The notes: generated by a model not told the origin, from the letters alone. A stretch of 38,778 nucleotides of DNA from JAOAFZ01 sp964407325 (GCA_964407325.1 CAYOVA010000013.1:1-38778); one strand, 5' to 3'; shown: positions 8,238 through 15,115, counted from the first letter of the stretch. A program made the numbers and translations.

Positions 8238-8681
8238 TTATTGTACTGGTGCTGCCGGTTTGTTCAGCATGTAATCGGGAATGCCAAAGGTAACGCAGGA
8301 ATATCCTTTCGTATGGTTTACCGGGAAGTCATAATATATTGGGCCTGCCTGTCGGGTAAATTCTTCAGCATCAGTGGAAAACTCAGTACACAATTGATAT
8401 CGAGCATCTTCAATAATTTTATAATCGTATTGCTTTTGCGTAACCGGATCGGTAATGTTTACTGTATTTCTGCCAAGCTCTGAAAGTGATGAAGGGAGCG
8501 TGCCATTGTTCTGAGAATACGAGTCAATACGGGATTTTATTTGTTGAAAATCGGTATATCGGGTTTGATCGTAGCGAATAGTTGTCTGGGAAACCGGAGA
8601 GCCAATCAATGTAAACCCAATCACAATAACGATGCCTACTAGTATTCCTAAACCAATAATTCCTATTTGATAGTTACGCAT
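8238..8681 (-). CDS. Anchored hypothetical protein, coupled to the DUF5671 gene
   Basis: A 147-residue protein with one N-terminal helix (about 5-27), followed by a soluble domain. That domain resembles a pseudopilin-like tail in outline: a helix DFQQIKSRIDSYSQNNGTLPSSLSEL, then short strands with YDYKIIEDARYQLCTEF and a second Cys near residue 130. The run 'NNGTLPSSLSEL...DP.T...Y' is typical of type II secretion pseudopilins and of Patescibacteria proteins found next to DUF5671 genes. The start overlaps the end of the DUF5671 gene by eight bases, so the two are translated together. I cannot give a function. Confidence 0.6.
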   Translation of the reverse strand: MRNYQIGIIGLGILVGIVIVIGFTLIGSPVSQTTIRYDQTRYTDFQQIKSRIDSYSQNNGTLPSSLSELGRNTVNITDPVTQKQYDYKIIEDARYQLCTEFSTDAEEFTRQAGPIYYDFPVNHTKGYSCVTFGIPDYMLNKPAAPVQ

Positions 8682-9348
8682 AAGCGCGGTCCTCCTTTAC
8701 TTGCTGTAAATAATAGGCAAATACACTACCGCTTACCAACGTTGTAACCAGGAAATGCAGGAAAAAGTTGAGGTTTACATTGCCGTTGAGGAAGTTGTAG
8801 ATTATATTAATCACATTACCGGTAACGATAATAAATGCTACCACAAGTGTGGTGTAGATAAGAAATTTACGTGCGGGAATAGCACGGATAAGAGGATTTT
8901 TGAGCGTACGACCGGTAATTCGCAAAAAGAAGAAGGCAAATAGCGGGAATGAAACAATAAGCGCTGCCAAATACCCACGCAGCATCCCGACATCAGCGTT
9001 TCCCGGCTGGCGGTACATTTCCGGTACCCCTGGGACAAAGCGCTCGACATACAAATGCAATGTTAATGCAAAGGCGATTGCCAATACATAGAGGCTAATA
9101 AACATAAGAATATGTTCGAAGGCATCCCACATTGTCGGGCTGGAAATAGCGGCAAGGCCCCCTTCTGAAGAAACGCCGAGATACCCTTTCGGTGGAGCAG
9201 GAGGTGGGATAAGGGGATTGCTGCGAATGGCTTCATCAATATCACGGTCAAGCCATCCCGCTGCACGAAGGTCACGCTTCATATCCAATTCGCTGATATG
9301 TTCTTTTCGGGCTTGTTTGACATATTCCTCAAGTTCTTTATATGCCAT
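8674..9348 (-). CDS. DUF5671 domain membrane protein
   Basis: The 224-residue protein begins with a short helical domain (about 1-45, ELEEYVKQARKEHISELDMKRDLRAAGW) of the type that precedes DUF5671 in Patescibacteria. Four to five membrane helices follow from about residue 75: AFEHILMFISLYVLAIAFAL, a loop, then FFFLRITGRT and two more. Function is unknown. The -10 TATAAT (minus strand, 9357-9362) sits in the extended form TGTTATAAT and ends eight bases before the ATG. The gene is first in a two-gene operon with the anchored protein downstream and is divergent from umuD. Confidence 0.75.
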   Translation of the reverse strand: MAYKELEEYVKQARKEHISELDMKRDLRAAGWLDRDIDEAIRSNPLIPPPAPPKGYLGVSSEGGLAAISSPTMWDAFEHILMFISLYVLAIAFALTLHLYVERFVPGVPEMYRQPGNADVGMLRGYLAALIVSFPLFAFFFLRITGRTLKNPLIRAIPARKFLIYTTLVVAFIIVTGNVINIIYNFLNGNVNLNFFLHFLVTTLVSGSVFAYYLQQVKEDRAYA

Positions 9349-9391
9349 ATATCTTGATTATAACAGAGAAGTCGAGTACAGTAAGAGTATG

Positions 9392-9407
9392 GTAAACTAT
9401 TGTTCAC
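9392..9407 (+). promoter_or_regulatory. SOS-box-like palindrome at the umuD promoter
   Basis: GTAAAC-TATT-GTTCAC is an inverted repeat with a four-base centre, two bases before the ATG at 9410. It covers the likely -10 (TATTGT, 9398-9403), so a bound repressor would block transcription. The same pattern, GTRAAC-N4-GTTYAC, sits at the umuC promoter. Form and position fit a LexA operator of the GAAC-N4-GTTC class, but no lexA gene is in this window. Confidence 0.65.
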
Positions 9408-9409
9408 CT

Positions 9410-9835
9410 ATGCTAACCCTCATAAAACCTGCACTGTTAGTTGATCTTCCCTCCCTGTCGCTCTTCTCGGGTCGTATTCCGGCGGGATTTCCTTCCCCTG
9501 CGGATGATTTTATTGATAATACGCTTGATTTAAACAGTTATCTGGTAAAACGTCCATCATCAACATTCTTTATGAGGATGAGTGGCAGCAGTATGACAGG
9601 TGACGGAATTTCTTCGGGGGATATTCTTGTAGTGGATCGTTCCCTGGATCCGCAAGATGGATGGGTGATAGTTGCCGCTATACAAGGGGAACTTGTAGTA
9701 AAAAAATACAAGCAGGAAGGAAAGAAGTCGGTATTAACCTCTAATAACGGAGAAACACTATCCGTTTCCGAAGACATCGAGTTTGAAGTGTGGGGAGTAG
9801 TAACCTCAGTTATTCACACTTTTGGGAAAAAATAA
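9410..9835 (+). CDS. umuD: UmuD, self-cleaving S24 subunit of error-prone DNA polymerase V
   Basis: The 141-residue protein follows E. coli UmuD closely along its length: it begins MLTLIKPALL, and the cleavage region reads IPAGFPSPADDFID. The scissile bond here would be Ala25-Gly26, the LexA form, rather than the Cys-Gly of E. coli. The catalytic Ser is in GSSM (S61) and the Lys in ELVVKKYK (K98), the expected spacing. After RecA-induced self-cleavage the product would pair with UmuC for translesion synthesis. I choose the ATG at 9410 over 9389 because the length and first residues then match the family and TATTGT ends six bases upstream. The next gene starts 17 bases after the stop; umuC itself lies 1.7 kb away. 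Confidence 0.9.
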   Translation: MLTLIKPALLVDLPSLSLFSGRIPAGFPSPADDFIDNTLDLNSYLVKRPSSTFFMRMSGSSMTGDGISSGDILVVDRSLDPQDGWVIVAAIQGELVVKKYKQEGKKSVLTSNNGETLSVSEDIEFEVWGVVTSVIHTFGKK

Positions 9836-9852
9836 GGTATAGTTATTATTAT

Positions 9853-10776
9853 ATGACCGTACATTCGGAAACTCCTCTTTACCCAAAAAAACCGTTTAAC
9901 CTCTACAGATTTCTCTTTTTTTTCCTACTATTTTTAATCTTGATTGGTGTGGTAGCGGGTTTGTCATACTACTTTGGCATGACTGAAGGGTCACGCTTCT
10001 TTGGATTCCGTTTTGGATTTCAAAAAATACTCTCTCCACCTACTGATACAAAATCTACGCCACCGGTTGAAATCTCTCCCATAGTGGTAGCTGAAGGAAC
10101 GGAATTTGATCTGGTGCAACCCGGTGAAAATACGATTAGTTTTGCCCGACATGAAGGGAAAATCGTGTTATTGTACCGGGGGAAAATATATACGGAAGGC
10201 AAGCTGGAAGAGCCTGTTGATATGACAACCGCATTAGTGAATTACCGGTTTATTGGTTTGCTGGATGCACCAGAATGGGTTACTCCCGGGGCACCAATGG
10301 CAGATGAAGTGTTTGATTTGAAATCAATTCCCGGAACTGATGAGTTTGTGTTTATTATGCGATGGGGGAAAAATCTGGAAGGCGGTGGCACGTCCCCGGA
10401 AGATATCTACCACCTATATCACTATCGTAACCGTGATGCCTATGAAGCGCACCAGGTAAAAGTGTTTTCATTTGCTCTGGAAAATAACAAGCCCTTTGTA
10501 CCACGGCTTACTTCATTTAGTAAAGATGCTGCCTTTGCTGAATTAAAAATGTTTCCCTGCTGGAACTGCGGAGGGGGAATCCCCGACACCGGCCTGCTAA
10601 ACCTGGATTCGAGCGAATACAAAAATATTGGACCGACTTCGTTTTTTGAGTGGACGGAGAACGGGAGTTACAACTTTAAAGATATAAAAGAGATTGAATG
10701 CAGTCCAGAGATTCAAATGGGTCCGTGTCTGGAAAAACCGGAAAATCTACCAATGCAGTCTCGATCATTTTATTAA
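9853..10776 (+). CDS. Anchored extracytoplasmic protein of unknown function
   Basis: A 307-residue protein with an N-terminal membrane helix (about 22-45, FFFLLFLILIGVVAGLSYYF) after a basic, aromatic cytoplasmic start. The outer part is rich in beta strands, carries a Cys cluster near residue 235 (FPCWNCGGG), and has two more Cys close to the C-terminus, probably disulfide-bonded. I recognise no family. I use the ATG at 9853: TATAGT at 9838-9843 ends nine bases upstream, and the longer frame that starts inside umuD adds only residues without function. It lies between umuD and the RNA at 10855. Whether it is part of the SOS response cannot be told from sequence. Confidence 0.6.
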   Translation: MTVHSETPLYPKKPFNLYRFLFFFLLFLILIGVVAGLSYYFGMTEGSRFFGFRFGFQKILSPPTDTKSTPPVEISPIVVAEGTEFDLVQPGENTISFARHEGKIVLLYRGKIYTEGKLEEPVDMTTALVNYRFIGLLDAPEWVTPGAPMADEVFDLKSIPGTDEFVFIMRWGKNLEGGGTSPEDIYHLYHYRNRDAYEAHQVKVFSFALENNKPFVPRLTSFSKDAAFAELKMFPCWNCGGGIPDTGLLNLDSSEYKNIGPTSFFEWTENGSYNFKDIKEIECSPEIQMGPCLEKPENLPMQSRSFY

Positions 10777-10822
10777 TTCGTAAACCTCCCGGTACCGTTG
10801 TTGGTTTCTTACACCAGATTGA

Positions 10823-10850
10823 TTGACTTTTTGTGTATGTTTAGTACACT
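10823..10850 (+). promoter_or_regulatory. Promoter of the structured RNA
   Basis: TTGACT at 10823-10828 and TACACT at 10845-10850, 16 bases apart. Transcription would begin at about 10857, just where the RNA's closing stem starts. Confidence 0.6.
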
Positions 10851-10854
10851 ATAG

Positions 10855-10950
10855 GTGTGTCCGTGGGGCGGTAGCCCTGTTCGGCTAAATCGTCAAGCTG
10901 ATAGCGGGCACATTTCAGGTAAAAACCGTACCGTGAGTACGGTTTTTTTG
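10855..10950 (+). ncRNA. Stand-alone structured RNA of unknown family, about 95 nt
   Basis: The stretch has a promoter, no coding frame, and a compact fold that can be drawn by hand. A closing stem pairs 10855-10863 with 10905-10913 (nine pairs). One internal hairpin is 10865-10869 with 10874-10878 (loop GGTA). A second is 10881-10886 with 10896-10901 (nine-base loop). Together these form a three-way junction. A strong intrinsic terminator follows at 10921-10949. No plus-strand gene lies close downstream, so it is not an obvious riboswitch leader. I compared it by memory with SRP RNA, 6S RNA, tRNA and the fluoride riboswitch, and none fits. It lies inside the umuD-umuC interval. Confidence 0.55.
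10921..10949. terminator. Intrinsic terminator, active in both directions
   Basis: The stem AAAAACCGTAC / GTACGGTTTTT has a five-base loop (CGTGA) and ends in a run of seven T on the plus strand. On the minus strand it also ends in five T, so it can close both the structured RNA and the convergent gene at 10983. Confidence 0.85.
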
Positions 10951-10982
10951 TATCCAGTTTTTCGACTCGCGAACTTAGCCTG

Positions 10983-11468
10983 TTAATCTTCCTTCAGGCT
11001 GCCAACACTGAATGTTCGTATAAATATTCCATCTCGTTTTGATGTTTTCCAGAATGGTATAACACTCCAAAAAACAATTTTTCCGTTACCGGTCTTTTTC
11101 AAAATAACTTTTAACTTGAGGTTTTTAATGACTGCAATAAACGCCCACCAGATTACTTTTTTTAAGGTTTTTTCTTTGCGTTTTTTAATCTTAATCGTCA
11201 CCTCCTGAAAGGATTCTTCCATCTCCTGGATAGTTGTTGTGGTTTCAATAATCTCTCGAGCCATGCTCAGGAAGTGAAAACGGGCAAACTGGTCTTTCTT
11301 GCCCCGCTCGCGTTTCTTATTTTTGAAAATAAGATGACTAAAGCCCTCAGCTGTAAAGTACACCAGCTCGTTTTTAAGAGCTGGACAAGCTACAGGCGCA
11401 AATGAATAATATTCCTGGTGGGCAAACTTCTTGACTGTATCGAATTTCTTTTCAGAGAATTTTTCCAT
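10983..11468 (-). CDS. Conserved hypothetical protein, PBECR-like ending
   Basis: A 161-residue soluble, strongly basic protein. After an N-terminal ~20 residues it reads CPALKNELVYFTAEGFSHLIFK, then a charged stretch (KKRERGKKDQFARFHFL), a helix, a Lys-rich linker, and a C-terminal beta hairpin LKVILKKTGNGKIVFWSVIPFW. This series of motifs is familiar from many Patescibacteria hypothetical proteins and recalls the phage-type Barnase/EndoU/ColicinE5-like (PBECR) nuclease fold. I do not trust a nuclease call from memory alone. TATAAT (minus strand, 11480-11485) ends 11 bases before the ATG. The gene is divergent from umuC and converges on the structured RNA. Confidence 0.5.
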   Translation of the reverse strand: MEKFSEKKFDTVKKFAHQEYYSFAPVACPALKNELVYFTAEGFSHLIFKNKKRERGKKDQFARFHFLSMAREIIETTTTIQEMEESFQEVTIKIKKRKEKTLKKVIWWAFIAVIKNLKLKVILKKTGNGKIVFWSVIPFWKTSKRDGIFIRTFSVGSLKED

Positions 11469-11515
11469 GTGCTCTATGGATTATAATCCTGTCAAAATCA
11501 AATGTGTGTAAGAAA

Positions 11516-11531
11516 GTGAACGATTGTTTAC
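11516..11531 (+). promoter_or_regulatory. SOS-box-like palindrome at the umuC promoter
   Basis: GTGAAC-GATT-GTTTAC is an inverted repeat with a four-base centre. It overlaps the -35 region of the promoter whose -10 is TAGTAT (11550-11555). It is the mirror form of the element at umuD (GTAAAC-TATT-GTTCAC), and only these two genes of one pathway carry it as far as I could see. Confidence 0.65.
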
Positions 11532-11564
11532 TTGTGCCAAAAAATATGTTAGTATCGGATGTGT

Positions 11565-12881
11565 ATGAGCAACCTGGATTTTGGCACCATTCGCGAGCAG
11601 GGCAATAGCACCGGAGAACGGTACTTCCTTATCGACTGCAACAACTTCTATTGTTCATGCGAACGCTTGTTTCGGCCTGACCTGGCAAAGAAACCGGTCA
11701 TTGTGTTGTCCAATAACGATGGTTGTTTTATTTCCCGTTCTGATGAAGTAAAACATTTGGGAATCCCCATGGGGGCACCGTATTTTAAATATCGGGAAGA
11801 GGTAGAACGAATGGGTGCAACGGTGTTTTCCGCAAACTTTACCTTGTATGGCGATATTTCCAACCGCGTAATGAGTATTTTGCGCAGTTATGGCTCGCAA
11901 ATTGAAGTGTACTCGATTGACGAAGCGTTTTTGTATTTTAAGGGAATTGATGATAAGAGCCTCATCAAGATGGCTGAAGAAATTCATATGAAGATTAAGA
12001 AGTGGGTAGGAATTCCGGTTTCGATTGGGATAGGGAATACTAAAACACTGGCAAAGCTGGCAAATAAAGTAGCCCGCCAGAAAAATCCGTACAAGACCAA
12101 TGTCTACAATATCATGTACGTTCCGAATATTGACAATGTATTGCAGTTGCTCCCAGTCGGACTGGTGTGGGGGATCGGGAGGAAATCGGAAGAGTACTTA
12201 ACATACCATGGGAAAAAGACAGTCTACGATTTGAAATATTCAGCCGATAAATGGCTTCAGAACAAAATGGGAATAGTTGGAGTGCGTATTGCTTGGGAGC
12301 TGCGGGAGTTTTCATGTATTGCTCTGGAAGATGTAAGACCAATGAAAAAAGGGATTACCAGTTCACGCTCTTTTGGACGTCCGATTACCACAATCAAGGA
12401 GTTACGCGAGTCTATAGCAACGTATGTTAGTCGCGCTGCGGAGAAGTTACGCGAAGACAGGTGTTTGGCTGGCTGTATTCAAGTTTATGTATTGACGGAT
12501 CGCTTTAAACAGGACAGCTACTATTCGAACTCCTTTACCGTACCATTACCCGCTCCCACTGCCTACACGCCCATGTTATCAAAGTGTGCAATAGCAGGGT
12601 TAAAACGTATTTACCAGCCACGGCGAAGATATAAAAAAGCAGGCATTATGTTAACTGGAATTGTTCCGGATAACCAGCAGCAGTTTAATCTTTTCCATGA
12701 TAGAGTTTTAAGTGATCGGCAAGCGAAATTGATGAACGCCTTTGATGCGATAAATAATCGTTTCGGAAGACATGTGTTGCGGTTTGCCGCAGAAGGAAAA
12801 ACACAGTTGTGGAGTGCCAAAGCAGAACAGATATCGCCCAGTTATACCACCGATTGGGGAACGTTGGTGAGTGTGAGGTGA
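11565..12881 (+). CDS. umuC: UmuC, Y-family DNA polymerase V catalytic subunit
   Basis: The 438-residue protein is a full-length UmuC. The palm starts FLIDCNNFYCSCERLFRP (metal ligand D24, steric-gate Tyr29), the metal-binding motif YSIDEAFLYF gives D119 and E120, and the helix-hairpin region reads PVSIGIGNTKTLAKLANKVAR. The C-terminal segment from about residue 350 (KKAGIMLTGIVP ... NNRFGRHVLRFAAEG ... SPSYTTDW) is the DUF4113 tail of UmuC proteins. With UmuD it would copy past DNA lesions with low fidelity. I choose the ATG at 11565 because TAGTAT ends nine bases upstream; the ATG at 11559 is only three bases from it. There is an N-terminal extension of about 18 residues relative to E. coli. 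Confidence 0.93.
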   Translation: MSNLDFGTIREQGNSTGERYFLIDCNNFYCSCERLFRPDLAKKPVIVLSNNDGCFISRSDEVKHLGIPMGAPYFKYREEVERMGATVFSANFTLYGDISNRVMSILRSYGSQIEVYSIDEAFLYFKGIDDKSLIKMAEEIHMKIKKWVGIPVSIGIGNTKTLAKLANKVARQKNPYKTNVYNIMYVPNIDNVLQLLPVGLVWGIGRKSEEYLTYHGKKTVYDLKYSADKWLQNKMGIVGVRIAWELREFSCIALEDVRPMKKGITSSRSFGRPITTIKELRESIATYVSRAAEKLREDRCLAGCIQVYVLTDRFKQDSYYSNSFTVPLPAPTAYTPMLSKCAIAGLKRIYQPRRRYKKAGIMLTGIVPDNQQQFNLFHDRVLSDRQAKLMNAFDAINNRFGRHVLRFAAEGKTQLWSAKAEQISPSYTTDWGTLVSVR

Positions 12882-12936
12882 AGTGGGGCTGTAAGTGAGG
12901 CTGCGAGCGGAGGGACCCGTGCGCTGTAATTCCAGC

Positions 12937-12990
12937 TGCTATAATCGGCGTATCGGCATCTTGCTGAACCTGAACATGAAGGAGTATGAG
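12937..12990 (+). promoter_or_regulatory. Module F leader: extended -10, leader and Shine-Dalgarno
   Basis: TGCTATAAT (12937-12945) is an extended -10. It is followed by a leader of about 40 bases and AAGGAG (12979-12984), six bases before the GTG at 12991. The same design (extended -10, leader, strong Shine-Dalgarno) recurs in modules A to E and differs from the leaderless native genes. Confidence 0.6.
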
Positions 12991-13305
12991 GTGAAAACCA
13001 GTAAGGTAGAGCGAACCCGTTCCTGGTCGATCGGCTTTACCGGCGGATGGAAACCGCCCCGGCCAAAGGGATGGCAATGGCTGGGAATCCTGCTCTGGAT
13101 TTTCCTGGCAATATACTGGATATACCTGCTCTGGAGTCGCCATCGCTGGTACGACGCTATGCTCCTGGGAATCGTTTTTGCTCTCATCCCGCCACTGGTA
13201 ACAGGAATTCTCGTCCCATGGTCTTCACTAGGGAGGGTAGCAGCAAGCTCAGGTAATCTGGCGATATTCTGGTATGGAATAGCAATAGGAGGTGCACTGT
13301 TCTAC
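12991..13305 (+). CDS. Module F: Trp-rich multi-pass membrane protein (3' cut by gap)
   Basis: The 105 visible residues begin MKTSKVERTRSWSIGF if the GTG at 12991 is used. I prefer it to the in-frame ATG at 12976 because AAGGAG sits six bases before the GTG and lies inside the longer version. Three hydrophobic helices are visible (WLGILLWIFLAIYWIYLLW, then AMLLGIVFALIPPLVTGILV, then LAIFWYGIAIGGALFY), with many Trp residues. The frame runs into the gap at 13306 and its end is unknown. It is more GC-rich than its native neighbours. It lacks the N-terminal signature shared by modules A to D, so the link to them is by gene layout only. No family recognised. Confidence 0.5.
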
Positions 13306-13405
13306 NNNNNNNNNNNNNNNNNNNNNNNNNNNNNNNNNNNNNNNNNNNNNNNNNNNNNNNNNNNNNNNNNNNNNNNNNNNNNNNNNNNNNNNNNNNNNNN
13401 NNNNN
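13306..13405. other. Assembly gap
   Basis: One hundred Ns inside or just after the module F gene. Unlike the first gap, I see no shared sequence on the two sides, so the real missing length is unknown. Strong GC hairpins begin 12 bases to the right. Confidence 0.95.
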
Positions 13406-13416
13406 GTGCACGATGA

Positions 13417-13441
13417 GCTCCGGTCGCCTGTGGGCCGGAGC
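13417..13441. terminator. GC hairpin, possible end of module F
   Basis: GCTCCGG (13417-13423) pairs with CCGGAGC (13435-13441) across an 11-base loop. There is no T run on the plus strand. It may close module F from across the gap, or belong to the next hairpin as a double structure. Confidence 0.4.
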
Positions 13442-13457
13442 AAATATTAAAAGTGGT

Positions 13458-13481
13458 GGAGGGCAGCCGAAGCAGCCCTCC
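13458..13481. terminator. GC hairpin at the end of module E
   Basis: GGAGGGC (13458-13464) pairs with GCCCTCC (13475-13481), with an inner GC pair and a UUCG-type tetraloop on the minus strand. It starts 14 bases after the stop of the 57-residue gene. On the minus strand a short TTTT follows a few bases later, so it may work as a terminator. Confidence 0.5.
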
Positions 13482-13494
13482 AGGCTCGCTGCGA

Positions 13495-13668
13495 TTAGCG
13501 ACGAGGTGGTTTTTTGAGGAGCAAGCAGTTCTCCCCTCCCTTGCAGTTTTCAGAACTGCACCTTGCTCCCTCTTGACCTTTGAAGAACGGGCAAGGCCAA
13601 GATGCTCGTTCCTGTGGAGGTTTCTCCTCTTCATTCCGACGCCGTCGTCCTCGTCGTCGAAGAAACAT
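13495..13668 (-). CDS. Module E: 57-residue Arg-rich protein with four cysteines
   Basis: A short gene with strong start signals: extended -10 TGCTATAAT (minus strand, hexamer 13698-13703), then a short leader and TAAGGAGG four bases before the ATG. The product begins MFLRRRGRRRRNEEEK, then has Cys at 26, 37, 42 and 48 (C-x10-C-x4-C-x5-C) and ends KKPPRR. The Cys spacing could bind zinc, and the Arg block could bind nucleic acid; both are inference. A longer overlapping frame in another phase (ATG at 13634) has no Shine-Dalgarno and runs into the gap. I recognise no family. Confidence 0.5.
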   Translation of the reverse strand: MFLRRRGRRRRNEEEKPPQERASWPCPFFKGQEGARCSSENCKGGENCLLLKKPPRR

Positions 13669-13706
13669 CGCTCCTCCTTACCAGCTGGATTTACACAATT
13701 ATAGCA
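13669..13706 (-). promoter_or_regulatory. Module E leader: extended -10 and Shine-Dalgarno
   Basis: On the minus strand, TGCTATAAT is followed by ~20 bases of leader and TAAGGAGG (13673-13680). This is the strongest ribosome-binding site in the window and decides the start of the 57-residue gene. Confidence 0.6.
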
Positions 13707-13811
13707 AACCTATAGTAACGATAAATGGAGTAGTGTTTTGAATTAATAATCCACACTTTTCGCAACAGCTTGATGCAACAGGAACATATTGAGAAACCAC
13801 GGTTGTAATAA

Positions 13812-13840
13812 GAGAGCGACAGGAAGATCCTGCCGCTCTC
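13812..13840. terminator. GC hairpin at the end of module D
   Basis: GAGAGCG-A-CAGGA pairs with TCCTG-C-CGCTCTC across a three-base loop: 12 pairs and one mismatch. It lies 41 bases after the stop of the module D gene (minus strand). No T run follows in either direction. Confidence 0.5.
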
Positions 13841-13881
13841 CAATGTTAACGTAGTGGTCGCGCAAGGGGATTCAGTTGCGT

Positions 13882-14328
13882 TCAGGAGGTCGGCTGCAGG
13901 GTAGGTACATCCTCCGACGTAACTTCGACTTTCAGCCGGAATCGACCGATCTCTTCTCCGCGGCTGCTCTTCACCTGGATATCAAGCACCCATATCCCTT
14001 CCTGCAATTCCAGCGTGAAAAGGGCAGGGGTGTGATTGTCGGATGTAAAAGCATTTCCCCTTTCAAGGGCGATTCTATTTACAGAGACCCCTTCTCCGTC
14101 TTCGTTTCCCACCCAGGCCTGCGTTCGGATAGTGACTGCTTCGGTCTGAACGACCAAAAAGCAGACTCCTTCCGACACTCGAATGTAGCCATGGTACGGA
14201 GGACTGTCGAGGCTTACGGGATACCAGTCTACTAAGGAAAGTGGCTGGATCCCAAAGCGGAAAAGACCCACTCCTGTGGTTGTGAGCCCGTACATGTACG
14301 GACCCTCGTACAGTGCAAGCTGCGGCAC
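13882..14328 (-). CDS. Module D: beta-rich protein with the shared N-terminal signature
   Basis: A 148-residue protein with no signal peptide or membrane helix and a strong alternation of polar and hydrophobic residues, as in a beta sandwich. The N-terminus carries YGLTTTGVGLFRFGI, the version of the shared signature with one extra residue, with its first Gly at residue 14. The GTG start at 14328 is set by GAAAGGAG six bases upstream. The promoter is TGATATACT (minus strand, -10 at 14375-14380), about 45 bases before the start. One 60-base row of the gene counts 32 G+C. Its upstream neighbour, divergent, is the native pdeM-like gene. Function unknown. Confidence 0.55.
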   Translation of the reverse strand: MPQLALYEGPYMYGLTTTGVGLFRFGIQPLSLVDWYPVSLDSPPYHGYIRVSEGVCFLVVQTEAVTIRTQAWVGNEDGEGVSVNRIALERGNAFTSDNHTPALFTLELQEGIWVLDIQVKSSRGEEIGRFRLKVEVTSEDVPTLQPTS

Positions 14329-14385
14329 GCGAAGCTCCTTTCACCGACTAACCGCCAACTGCGAGTAACCCTATAGTATATCATG
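14329..14385 (-). promoter_or_regulatory. Module D leader: extended -10 and Shine-Dalgarno
   Basis: On the minus strand TGATATACT is followed by a ~45-base leader and GAAAGGAG, six bases before the GTG at 14328. Confidence 0.55.
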
Positions 14386-14464
14386 CAGTTAAATAAGACA
14401 CTTGTTCTACCGCTTCTTTACAATCTATTTTGCCTGGCCGTATAATAGTACAGTTCCCCTATTT

Positions 14465-15115
14465 ATGAAAACTGCAACACACGAACTGCATGGACAAAAA
14501 CTCGTTTTGTCCCATTTACGCGGTATCTACTGGGAGAACAAAAACACATTGTTAGTCGCTGATTCTCACCTGGGGAAAGTAGAACATTTCCAGAAAGCGG
14601 GAATTCCCGTTCCGCCGGCTGTCATGGAACAAGATTTATTGCGCCTGTCCGATCTAATACACGAATTTACTCCGAAAAGACTGCTTATCCTTGGTGACCT
14701 GTTCCATAGCACTTACAACTCGGACTGGGAGTTTTTCCGCACGTGGCGGGATCAGTTTCGCGATATGAAGATAGTGCTTATAAAAGGGAATCACGATATT
14801 CTGCCCGAAGATCGCTACTTTGATATGGACATCGACATTATCCCCGATTATCTTGCGGAAGGTCCGTTCTACTTTTCCCACAAACCCGCAACTGCTGAAG
14901 TTCCCTCTGATGTGGCAGTGATCTGCGGACATGTTCATCCTGCAGTCGAGTTAAAAGGAGCGGCAAAACAATCACTGCGACTCCCCTGCTTCTATATTGG
15001 CGCTTCCCATGTAATCCTTCCCGCGTTCTCGGAATTTACCGGGATGGCGACCATTCATCCGAATAAAGTGGATGCAATTTATGCACTCACGGATAAGGGG
15101 ATACATTTGGTGTAG
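14465..15115 (+). CDS. pdeM: PdeM-like metallophosphoesterase
   Basis: A 216-residue calcineurin-like phosphoesterase. The metal-binding motifs appear in order: VADSHLGK near residue 34, GDLFHS at 78, GNHD at 109 and CGHVHP at 155. The ending CFYIGASHVILPAFSEFTG is characteristic of the ligase-associated DNA damage response enzyme PdeM. In proteobacteria this gene accompanies an Lhr-like helicase, a ligase and an exonuclease, none of which is here, so its partner and exact role are unclear. I use the ATG at 14465; the TTG at 14402 precedes the promoter. TATAAT at 14441-14446 is 18 bases upstream, a longer leader than most native genes but without a Shine-Dalgarno sequence. Confidence 0.85.
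   Translation: MKTATHELHGQKLVLSHLRGIYWENKNTLLVADSHLGKVEHFQKAGIPVPPAVMEQDLLRLSDLIHEFTPKRLLILGDLFHSTYNSDWEFFRTWRDQFRDMKIVLIKGNHDILPEDRYFDMDIDIIPDYLAEGPFYFSHKPATAEVPSDVAVICGHVHPAVELKGAAKQSLRLPCFYIGASHVILPAFSEFTGMATIHPNKVDAIYALTDKGIHLV

Noticed and set aside
9218..9835. 205-residue version of UmuD
   Set aside because: The extra residues are antisense to the DUF5671 gene; UmuD length and first residues match the ATG at 9410.
10855..10913. Fluoride riboswitch, SRP RNA, 6S RNA or tRNA
   Set aside because: CTGATAGC recalls the fluoride aptamer, but the rest of its conserved core is absent. There is no SRP GGAAG/GCAGCC loop, it is too short for 6S, and it has no T-arm or acceptor end.
13302..13634. 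110-residue minus-strand frame starting MKRRNLHRNEH
   Set aside because: It has no Shine-Dalgarno, runs into the gap, and overlaps the 57-residue frame that has a promoter and TAAGGAGG.
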